From contig USPU01000040.1 in NCBI GenBank assembly GCA_900556745.1, positions 1-7,881 on the forward strand: a stretch of 7,881 nucleotides of DNA. The letters are read 5' to 3'. The position numbers were made by a program, and so were the translations under genes. Within the stretch, counting starts at the first letter, position 1; each line of letters begins with the position of its first letter. The DNA comes from an uncultured Veillonellaceae bacterium (GTDB taxonomy: Bacteria > Bacillota > Negativicutes > Veillonellales > Negativicoccaceae). Under the pieces are notes generated by a model that worked only from the letters and a program-made list of their open reading frames with translations, had not been told where the DNA came from and did no database searches. Below are positions 1 to 3,609 of this stretch, one piece after another.

Positions 1-163
1 CGGCGCGATTGCGATGCAGGGAAAGCGAGTCCTCTTTCGAGTAGATCGCGACCGTGCGAATCCCCAGCTCATTACATGCGCGAAAGACACGAATCGCAAT
101 TTCACCGCGATTGGCGACCAGTACGCTTTTAAATTTACGAATCGTCTCCTGCTGTTGCGTCAT
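1..163 (-). CDS. pyc: Pyruvate carboxylase, N-terminal fragment (cut by window edge)
   Basis: Only the first 54 codons are in the window; the gene runs out to the left. The peptide starts [11 protein letters not shown] and contains [18 protein letters not shown], the opening strand and helix of the biotin-carboxylase ATP-grasp domain. It is followed by [14 protein letters not shown]. In this family the YSxEDxxSxHR form is typical of pyruvate carboxylase, whereas AccC subunits usually read YSEADRDALH, so pyruvate carboxylase is preferred over acetyl-CoA or propionyl-CoA carboxylase. The enzyme makes oxaloacetate from pyruvate, bicarbonate and ATP. In propionate-forming Negativicutes this feeds the succinate/methylmalonyl-CoA route. 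The ATG (163-161) is preceded by AGGAGG at 171-176 with a 7-nt spacer, which fixes the start. A promoter lies just upstream. The biotinyl and carboxyltransferase domains cannot be checked here. Confidence 0.85.
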   Translation of the reverse strand, partial: MTQQQETIRKFKSVLVANRGEIAIRVFRACNELGIRTVAIYSKEDSLSLHRNRA

Positions 164-192
164 ATCGTTCCCTCCTCTAAGTCATTACGTCT

Positions 193-221
193 ATTGTAAA
201 GAATCTGCCCCCAAAACACAA
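193..221 (-). promoter_or_regulatory. Probable sigma-70-type promoter of pyc
   Basis: On the minus strand, TACAAT (198-193) sits 17 nt downstream of TTGTGT (221-216). The -10 matches the consensus in 5 of 6 positions; the -35 is weak (3 of 6). The predicted start lies about 25 nt before the pyc start codon, giving a short leader that carries the AGGAGG site. Confidence 0.5.
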
Positions 222-226
222 CCGTC

Positions 227-254
227 AGCGCTATGTGTAATGTATACATGCGCT
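227..254. promoter_or_regulatory. Inverted repeat in the divergent intergenic region, possible operator
   Basis: AGCGC-t-ATGTGTA (227-239) and TATACATGCGCT (243-254) form a 12-pair inverted repeat with one bulged base, one G-T pair and a 3-nt centre. Its core is the perfect palindrome ATGTATACAT (240-249). No T-run follows, so it is not an intrinsic terminator. It lies immediately upstream of the pyc -35 element and between two divergent promoters, a normal place for a regulator site. The cognate regulator is unknown. Confidence 0.35.
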
Positions 255-330
255 CCCGTCGGCCGGTATGATAATAAGATATCGCGCGCCTTACGCAGAC
301 AACCTTACCGCATGAAATGTGGAGAAATGC

Positions 331-339
331 TGTTATAAT
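331..339 (+). promoter_or_regulatory. Extended -10 promoter for the two small genes
   Basis: TGTTATAAT is a perfect TATAAT hexamer (334-339) with the TGn extension that compensates for a poor -35; nothing near 311-317 resembles TTGACA. Transcription would start near 346 and leave a leader of about 65 nt before the ATG at 412. No structured leader element was recognised in it. Confidence 0.5.
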
Positions 340-411
340 ACACGTATGGAAATATCCAATATTATTCGCGCTGTTTTTACATCATTACTTATTCTCGTAA
401 GGGAGGCCGCC

Positions 412-588
412 ATGAACCAAAACAATCTGACCGAACTCGCTCGCAAGTATTTACAAGACACTGTTCCCGAACACGACCTCACCGTCGACGAAGCCCCCCT
501 GACGAAAGAGCTTGCCGCCTACCGTGAAACGCATAGGGATCACTTGTCGGAAGCGCTCCTCACCGATGACCGCCTGCTCGCCGAATAG
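412..588 (+). CDS. Small protein of unknown function, probably truncated by an amber codon
   Basis: This encodes a 58-residue acidic, soluble-looking protein starting MNQNNLTELARKYLQD and ending DDRLLAE. I do not recognise the family, and no signal peptide or membrane segment is visible. The start at 412 is chosen over the upstream in-frame ATG at 319 because AAGGGAGG (399-406) stands 5 nt before it, and because the upstream part overlaps the promoter at 331-339. The stop at 586-588 is TAG. The same frame continues for 19 more codons, reading LAYLHVYPDEDMAPP, and ends in a TAA that overlaps the next gene's ATG. The 58-residue product may therefore be the stump of a 78-codon gene. Whether the stump is functional is unknown. 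Confidence 0.55.
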   Translation: MNQNNLTELARKYLQDTVPEHDLTVDEAPLTKELAAYRETHRDHLSEALLTDDRLLAE

Positions 589-648
589 CTGGCCTACCTG
601 CACGTCTATCCAGATGAGGATATGGCCCCGCCGAAGCGGATGACATAA
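586..648 (+). pseudogene. Disconnected 3' end of the small gene beyond the in-frame UAG
   Basis: After TAG (586-588), 19 sense codons continue in the same frame (LAYLHVYPDEDMAPPKRMT) to TAA at 646-648. The last A of that TAA is the first base of the next gene's ATG (648-650), the TAATG arrangement of translationally coupled genes. One base change (for example GAG to TAG) would explain the break, giving LLAEELAYLH. Alternatives are a sequencing error or programmed read-through. No ribosome binding site supports separate translation of this piece. Confidence 0.5.
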
Positions 649-872
649 TGGTCACCTGTCTTTTCGATTTCTTCTACAAAAGCACTTTAGACGGCGCCGC
701 GTACAATATTTTACAGGAAATGCCAAAAACATCCTTGGTGAAAGATCCCGCCGACAAAGAAACCCTGGAGTATGTGTACAAACATTTTGATTATGATCGC
801 TACGCGACCGAAGTGCTGGACACCACCCTCTATAAAGAAACGCCGTTCGGCGTCTTGGTCAAACCGCAATAA
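648..872 (+). CDS. Small hypothetical protein, second gene of the two-gene unit
   Basis: The product is a 74-residue protein starting MVTCLFDFFYKSTLDGAAYN and ending YKETPFGVLVKPQ. I do not recognise it. It is rich in acidic and aromatic residues (for example HFDYDRYATEV), has no clear membrane segment, and has one Cys at position 4. The ATG overlaps the stop of the upstream reading frame as TAATG, and there is no good Shine-Dalgarno sequence before it. Translation therefore probably depends on ribosomes finishing the upstream frame. The amber codon at 586 would stop those ribosomes 60 nt early and could lower expression. A strong terminator begins within 10 nt of the stop codon, so the transcription unit ends here. 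Confidence 0.6.
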   Translation: MVTCLFDFFYKSTLDGAAYNILQEMPKTSLVKDPADKETLEYVYKHFDYDRYATEVLDTTLYKETPFGVLVKPQ

Positions 873-874
873 AT

Positions 875-906
875 AAAAAGAGGCAGCATCTGCTGCCTCT
901 TTTTTT
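875..906 (+). terminator. Intrinsic terminator of the small-gene unit, probably bidirectional
   Basis: AGAGGCAGC (879-887) and GCTGCCTCT (892-900) form a 9-bp GC-rich stem with loop ATCT, followed by an uninterrupted T-run to 906. An A-run at 875-879 pairs with the T-run, and on the minus strand it supplies a U-rich tail (TTTTTATTTATT). It can therefore also stop leftward transcription coming from the tRNA gene. Confidence 0.85.
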
Positions 907-980
907 GTCGGCAAAAACGCCGTACCTAAAAGCTTTCTCATGTTTTGACCTGCAAAAACGGATAAAAATCAGTGAAAAAC

Positions 981-1002
981 AAAAAGGGCAAAAAAAGGGC
1001 AA
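981..1002. repeat. Short tandem repeat (AAAAAGGGC) in the intergenic region
   Basis: Two adjacent copies of A5-7 followed by GGGC stand at 981-1000. The 907-1034 stretch around them is A-rich and contains no gene that I can support. The open minus-strand frame through it begins inside the tRNA gene and has no ribosome binding site. Confidence 0.4.
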
Positions 1003-1019
1003 GCTCGTGCAAACTTACG
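999..1019. repeat. Imperfect 21-bp direct repeat, copy 1
   Basis: The minus-strand reading is CGTAAGTTTGCACGAGCTTGC. It matches the copy at 1082-1102 in 16 of 21 positions. The two copies flank the tRNA terminator hairpin. Function unknown. Confidence 0.3.
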
Positions 1020-1034
1020 AAAAACAACGGAAAT

Positions 1035-1067
1035 AAAAAAAACGCCGCAAACACTATTGTTACGGCG
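1035..1067 (-). terminator. Intrinsic terminator downstream of tRNA-Leu
   Basis: On the minus strand, CGCCGTAA (1067-1060) pairs with TTGCGGCG (1050-1043), with one G-U pair, and is followed by eight T residues (1042-1035). It lies 54 nt past the CCA end of the tRNA, in the correct orientation to end that transcript. Confidence 0.7.
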
Positions 1068-1081
1068 ATTATACCTATTTT

Positions 1082-1102
1082 GAACGCTTGTGAAAACCTA
1101 CG
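1082..1102. repeat. Imperfect 21-bp direct repeat, copy 2
   Basis: The minus-strand reading is CGTAGGTTTTCACAAGCGTTC, 16 of 21 identical to the copy at 999-1019. It lies 18 nt beyond the 3' end of the tRNA-Leu gene, a common place for integrase-type att and arm sites. No integrase gene is present. Confidence 0.3.
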
Positions 1103-1120
1103 GAAACCTATATAAAAAGA

Positions 1121-1205
1121 TGGTGCGAGAGAAGGGACTTGAACCCCCACGCCCGAAGGCGCCAGATCCTAAATCTGGTGCGTCTGCCATTCCGCCACTC
1201 TCGCA
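1121..1205 (-). tRNA. tRNA-Leu (anticodon UAG)
   Basis: The 85-nt gene reads TGCGAGAG at the 5' end and CTCTCGCA-CCA at the 3' end, so CCA is genome-encoded (1123-1121). The anticodon arm is CCAGA-TTTAGGA-TCTGG, giving anticodon UAG at 34-36, which reads CUA and other CUN leucine codons. The long variable arm (GCGCCTTCGGGCGT region) is the class-II feature expected for leucine. The T-arm contains GGTTCAAGTCC. It is a stand-alone gene with its own promoter and terminator. Confidence 0.95.
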
Positions 1206-1247
1206 AGCGTTCCGCGGAAATAAACCGCGCTCAAAGGGTATGCGATT

Positions 1248-1277
1248 ATTGTATACTACGAGTTCATCATCCGTCAA
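1248..1277 (-). promoter_or_regulatory. Promoter of tRNA-Leu
   Basis: On the minus strand, TTGACG (1277-1272) and TACAAT (1253-1248) are separated by 18 nt, and the tRNA 5' end lies 43 nt downstream of the -10. Both hexamers match the housekeeping consensus in 5 of 6 positions. The 1278-1380 stretch upstream shows no further feature that I can support. Confidence 0.7.
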
Positions 1278-1380
1278 TATTTGGCGTTATCGAGCTATTC
1301 AATCCCCGTGCGTATCTTCCGCATTTGCTTTTGTATCACATAGCAATAAAAGCATCTCTTTTACTTCTCTATAAGATGAC

Positions 1381-1407
1381 AAAAAAAGAGGCAGAGTTTT
1401 CTCTGCC
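1381..1407 (-). terminator. Final intrinsic terminator of the riboswitch transcript
   Basis: On the minus strand, GGCAGAG (1407-1401), loop AAAA, and CTCTGCC (1396-1390) are followed by TC and seven T residues (1387-1381). It insulates the riboswitch transcript from the downstream tRNA-Leu promoter on the same strand. Confidence 0.85.
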
Positions 1408-1588
1408 GGGTGGGGGGATGAATCATCATTATACACATGACATGATTAACAAAGGAGGGAAGAGAATACTGTTCCTTGTCAGTATCCTCTTCACAAGGAG
1501 ATGGATGTAACAAAACATAGGCCAATATATCTTGTTACCGGATCCTGAGATCCTTTTATATAACTGCCCCTAAGAGCAAGTTACCAAG
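1381..1588 (-). ncRNA. Probable B12-controlled structured noncoding RNA
   Basis: This is the segment that tandem cobalamin riboswitches release when they do not terminate, and it holds no convincing gene. On the minus strand it folds as a chain of local hairpins: TAAC-t-TGC/GCAGTTA (1583-1561); GGATC-TCAG-GATCC (1553-1540); a 13-bp stem with loop TTGGCC (1538-1507); and an 11-bp stem AGAGGATACTG/CAGTATTCTCT with loop ACAAGGAA (1490-1461). An unpaired UCCCUCCUUUGUU (1460-1448) follows, and then a terminator. The C/U-rich stretch is an exact anti-Shine-Dalgarno sequence, as used by UCCC-type regulatory RNAs in Gram-positives. The best ORF (1518-1429, 29 codons) has no ribosome binding site. A degenerate remnant of a lost B12-regulated gene remains possible. 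Confidence 0.5.
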
Positions 1589-1620
1589 AAAAAAATGTTC
1601 TCTCACAACGCGAAGAGAAC
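1589..1620 (-). terminator. Riboswitch-controlled terminator of the proximal cobalamin riboswitch
   Basis: On the minus strand, GTTCTCT (1620-1614) and AGAGAAC (1603-1597) form a 7-bp stem with a 10-nt loop, followed by A and seven T residues (1595-1589). The 5' arm can instead pair with an upstream strand: GCGATGAGAA (1640-1631) is complementary to TTCTCTTCGC (1619-1610) with one mismatch, an antiterminator. The antiterminator strand is also part of the hairpin at 1647-1633, so the two folds exclude each other, as expected of a transcriptional riboswitch. Confidence 0.75.
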
Positions 1621-1667
1621 AAATCTCCCCTTCTCATCGCTCGTGAGTCTGACGGGTTCTGCATATG

Positions 1668-1810
1668 AACAGGTCTCCTGACTTCGCATCATCGCTTGCT
1701 CCGCCTTCCCGGTTTCCCAGTGGCTTTTGGAACTTGCTCCGCTTCACAGTGGCGGGACCGTGCCGAATTTGCACCGGCTTCCCTCTATGGCCTTTCGGCA
1801 TCCATACGGA
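1668..1810 (-). promoter_or_regulatory. Cobalamin riboswitch aptamer, proximal copy (class Cbl-I)
   Basis: Read on the minus strand, this aptamer ends in the B12-box sequence AAGTCAGGAGACCTG (1683-1669) and contains the conserved core GGGAAGCCGGTGCAAATTCGGCAC, then CCCGCCACTGTGA, and GCCACTGGGAAACCGGGAAGGC, the peripheral helix pattern of class-I adenosylcobalamin riboswitches. A small hairpin with loop CGAGCGA follows at 1647-1633, and then a terminator. In this family ligand binding usually favours termination. The aptamer is 127 of 131 identical to the upstream copy. All four differences are transitions and the conserved core is intact, so both should bind cobalamin. No B12 synthesis or transport gene lies downstream in the window. 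Confidence 0.93.
1670..1800. repeat. 131-bp direct repeat, copy 1 (riboswitch core)
   Basis: It is identical to 1913-2043 except at four positions: 1735/1978, 1745/1988, 1766/2009 and 1770/2013, all transitions. The repeat unit period is 243 bp. Similarity ends abruptly outside the aptamer. Confidence 0.95.
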
Positions 1811-1821
1811 AATATGCAATT

Positions 1822-1847
1822 AAAAAGCTCTTTGCGCGGGCAAAGAG
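1822..1847 (-). terminator. Riboswitch-controlled terminator of the distal cobalamin riboswitch
   Basis: On the minus strand, CTCTTTGC (1847-1840), loop CCGC, and GCAAAGAG (1835-1828) are followed by C and TTTTT (1826-1822). It sits between the two aptamers, so each aptamer has its own terminator and both must be released for full-length RNA. Its sequence is unrelated to the second terminator. Confidence 0.8.
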
Positions 1848-1875
1848 GCACGGCGTATCGCTCGTATTCTCCTTC

Positions 1876-1890
1876 CCTATCGCTCGTAGG
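1876..1890 (-). promoter_or_regulatory. Expression-platform hairpin of the distal riboswitch
   Basis: On the minus strand, CCTA-CGAGCGA-TAGG forms a 4-bp stem. The proximal riboswitch has CTCA-CGAGCGA-TGAG at 1647-1633 in the same relative place. The 7-nt loops are identical while the stems differ in compensating positions, which argues for a conserved structure, likely the L13-type regulatory hairpin of cobalamin riboswitches. A third copy of the loop motif (TACGAGCGATA) stands at 1866-1856. Confidence 0.55.
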
Positions 1891-1910
1891 TCAAATGGAA
1901 ACTTCCCATA

Positions 1911-2050
1911 GGCAGGTCTCCTGACTTCGCATCATCGCTTGCTCCGCCTTCCCGGTTTCCCAGTGGCTTTTGGAACTCGCTCCGCTTTACAGTGGCGGGA
2001 CCGTGCCGGATTCGCACCGGCTTCCCTCTATGGCCTTTCGGCACCTATAG
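1911..2050 (-). promoter_or_regulatory. Cobalamin riboswitch aptamer, distal (first transcribed) copy
   Basis: The minus strand reads ATAGGTGCCGAAAGGCC at the 5' side and continues through GGGAAGCCGGTGCGAATCC, CCCGCCACTGTAA and GCCACTGGGAAACCGGGAAGGC to the complete B12 box AAGTCAGGAGACCTGCC (1927-1911). These are the conserved blocks of class-I cobalamin riboswitches in the right order. The predicted transcription start is about 14 nt upstream, so the aptamer is the first structure made. With the second aptamer it forms a tandem arrangement, which in known cases acts as a two-input AND gate or sharpens the ligand response. Confidence 0.95.
1913..2043. repeat. 131-bp direct repeat, copy 2 (riboswitch core)
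   Basis: Partner of 1670-1800, with four transitions in 131 bp. The near-identity suggests a recent duplication or ongoing gene conversion of the aptamer. Confidence 0.95.
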
Positions 2051-2070
2051 ATCAATCTGAACTTGTGTAT

Positions 2071-2099
2071 ATAGTAGCACAGGTAAAACCGAGTGTCAA
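2071..2099 (-). promoter_or_regulatory. Promoter of the tandem riboswitch transcript
   Basis: On the minus strand, a perfect TTGACA (2099-2094) and TACTAT (2076-2071) are separated by exactly 17 nt. An AT-rich tract lies upstream (2100-2163), with two TATATAAA repeats. Transcription would start near 2064, just before the first aptamer helix. The promoter is therefore strong and apparently constitutive, leaving control to the riboswitches. Confidence 0.8.
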
Positions 2100-2163
2100 A
2101 TGTAAATCGTATCTATTCACACCTTAATCATTATTTTTTATATAGTGACCGACTTTATATACT

Positions 2164-2197
2164 AAATAACTCCCCGAGCATTGTCGGGGAGTTATTT
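2164..2197 (-). terminator. Intrinsic terminator after hup
   Basis: AAATAACTCCCCGA and TCGGGGAGTTATTT form a perfect 14-bp stem with loop CAATGC on the minus strand, starting 25 nt after the hup stop. The U-rich tract is within the 3' arm (GTTATTT), and the symmetric A/T ends make it usable in both directions. It separates the hup transcript from the riboswitch promoter. Confidence 0.8.
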
Positions 2198-2221
2198 CAT
2201 ACGTTATTTTATGAACGTATC

Positions 2222-2527
2222 TTATTTTCTGCGAGCTTTTTTAGCCGGTTTTACGTTAACGCGTTCTTTGAGCTGTTTACCAGCTTTGAAAGCCGGGCTC
2301 TTGGAAGCCGGAATTTTAATTTTCTGCGTCGGATTCGACGGGTTGTGACCTTCACGAGCTTTACGTTCGCGAACTTCGAATGTACCGAAACCGATGATCT
2401 GAACTTTTTCGCCTTTAGCCAAAGTTTCGCTGATGCATTCAAACATCGCTTTTACGACTTTTTCGGCGTCCTTTTTCGTAATCTCGGACATCTCTGCAAC
2501 ATTAGCAATCAATTCTGTTTTGTTCAT
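2222..2527 (-). CDS. hup: DNA-binding protein HU
   Basis: The product is a 101-residue histone-like HU protein that bends and compacts DNA as a dimer. It has the whole family pattern: helical N-terminus [20 protein letters not shown], the hinge [15 protein letters not shown] (46-60), the DNA-intercalating arm with HNP (61-63; the family's Pro63), and [19 protein letters not shown] (72-90). Usual HU proteins are 90-92 residues; this one carries a short basic tail, [11 protein letters not shown] (91-101), likely extra DNA contact. The ATG is preceded by AGGAGG (2540-2535) at 7 nt. The gene starts 38 nt after mazG on the same strand, where the Bacillus cluster has yabO, and ends at a strong terminator. 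It may be co-transcribed with mazG; no clear private promoter was found. Confidence 0.95.
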   Translation of the reverse strand: MNKTELIANVAEMSEITKKDAEKVVKAMFECISETLAKGEKVQIIGFGTFEVRERKAREGHNPSNPTQKIKIPASKSPAFKAGKQLKERVNVKPAKKARRK

Positions 2528-2565
2528 TATGAACCCTCCTCTTGATTAGAGTCCGCTTTGCGAAC

Positions 2566-3609
2566 TCACTCGAACGGTGAACCCGTTACGCCACGCCGCG
2601 CCAATTGCGCTTTGGCGTCATTCCAGTACGCATTCAACTCTTCCGGAGTCGTTGTGTCCCAAGATTTGTTCATCCTACGGAGCCGCTCTTCGATGAAATG
2701 AAAGCGTTCAGCATATTTGGCGTTCGCCCGCCGCAATGCGGTTTCGGGCTCTACTCCCAGATGACGAAGAACATTGACAGTCGCAAAGAGGACATCGCCG
2801 CACTCTTCTTCTAAATGAGTTGGGCTTTCTTCAGAAAGAGCTTCACGGACTTCCTGCCATTCTTCTGTCAATTTTTCCAATGCGGGACCAATCGACGGCC
2901 AATCAAAGCCGACACGTGCTGTTTTCTCTTGTATTTTACACGCTAACAAAAGACTTGGCAAGCCTTTAGGCACGCCGTCAAGGATATTTTGCCGTTTTTT
3001 CTGAATTTTTTTCTGTTTTTCCCAGTCAAAATCGGAAAAATCGGCTTTTCGGCCGTCCGCATCGCCAAAAACATGCGGATGACGAACCGTCATTTTATGC
3101 GCGATGCCACGCGCGACGTCGGCGAAATTAAATTCTCCGCGTTCCGCTGCCAGCTCGCTGTGAAAAACGACCTGCAACAAAACGTCGCCCAGCTCCTCTT
3201 GCAAGAGTTTCATATCTTGCCGATCAATCGCGTCCAATACTTCATGCGTTTCCTCGATCAGGTAACGGCGCAGGCTGGCGTGCGTTTGCTTGCGATCCCA
3301 AGGGCAACCCGTTTCGCTGCGCAATGTTTTCATGATGCGGTAGAGCGTGAGCACTTCCGCGGCAACGGCCGCGCGCGGCGCCAATATTACCGCTTCACTG
3401 TCCGCCGGCAGCGGCGCGTCAATATATTTTTTCCACATGCCATCGCGATATGCGCGAAACTCGCCGGCAATGAGCGTGCCGACGAGTTTTGCAAGTGCTT
3501 CTTTCGTCAATATAATCGGCACCACGCGTTCGGAGGGAATCTCATCACAAATGCGATACCCGTCAGCGGGGTTCCAACCCAGTTCCCGCAGCCATTGCTC
3601 GTGTCGCAT
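2566..3609 (-). CDS. mazG: MazG nucleoside triphosphate pyrophosphohydrolase with unusual N-terminal extension
   Basis: The product is a 347-residue protein. MazG hydrolyses (d)NTPs, including damaged ones, to NMP and pyrophosphate. The MazG part begins near residue 86. It shows GCPWD (101-105), then EETHEV (119-124) with EELGD (138-142), the metal-binding acidic motifs of the first half. The second half has EEWQEV (249-254) and EEECGD (267-272), so both repeats keep their acidic residues. The first 85 residues are not part of the E. coli enzyme (263 residues) and do not resemble the SAM-dependent methylase domain fused to MazG in Bacillus YabN, although the gene occupies the yabN position. 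The ATG at 3609 overlaps the flippase stop as TGATG and has GGGAG 8 nt upstream. An in-frame TTG at 3624 would add 5 residues but lacks its own site. Translation is probably coupled to the flippase gene. Confidence 0.92.
   Translation of the reverse strand: MRHEQWLRELGWNPADGYRICDEIPSERVVPIILTKEALAKLVGTLIAGEFRAYRDGMWKKYIDAPLPADSEAVILAPRAAVAAEVLTLYRIMKTLRSETGCPWDRKQTHASLRRYLIEETHEVLDAIDRQDMKLLQEELGDVLLQVVFHSELAAERGEFNFADVARGIAHKMTVRHPHVFGDADGRKADFSDFDWEKQKKIQKKRQNILDGVPKGLPSLLLACKIQEKTARVGFDWPSIGPALEKLTEEWQEVREALSEESPTHLEEECGDVLFATVNVLRHLGVEPETALRRANAKYAERFHFIEERLRRMNKSWDTTTPEELNAYWNDAKAQLARRGVTGSPFE

Noticed and set aside
938..1150. 70-codon minus-strand ORF beginning in the tRNA gene
   Set aside because: Its first codons are the tRNA T-arm and acceptor, it passes through the terminator hairpin, and it lacks a ribosome binding site.
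1121..1205. tRNA-Leu(UAG) as a suppressor of the amber codon at 586
   Set aside because: Anticodon UAG reads CUA-type leucine codons. Reading the UAG stop codon would need anticodon CUA.
1429..1518. 29-codon minus-strand ORF (MFCYIHLLVKRIL...) downstream of the riboswitches
   Set aside because: No ribosome binding site precedes the ATG, and the start lies inside the 13-bp hairpin while the frame runs through the 11-bp hairpin. Kept only as an alternative to the noncoding RNA.
1501..1548. Plus-strand mini-ORF after AAGGAG (MDVTKHRPIYLVTGS)
   Set aside because: The AAGGAG touches the ATG with no spacer, the frame is 15 codons, and the purine-rich sequence is just the complement of the C/U-rich RNA on the other strand. 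The likeness of YLVTGS to CobU-type starts is too short to use.
1461..1553. ANTAR-protein binding hairpins as in Eut regulatory RNAs
   Set aside because: The loops are TCAG, TTGGCC and ACAAGGAA; none has the paired six-base loops with A1 and G4 expected of ANTAR targets.
1634..2127. Several 60-70 codon ORFs through the riboswitch region on both strands
   Set aside because: They lie across the two aptamers and repeat each other because the aptamers are a duplication; no ribosome binding sites.
2093..2545. 150-codon plus-strand ORF opposite hup
   Set aside because: It is the antisense shadow of the conserved hup gene and crosses its terminator. The same reasoning removes the long ORFs opposite mazG (2989-3720) and mfd (5496-6548, 6617-7099, 6993-7505).
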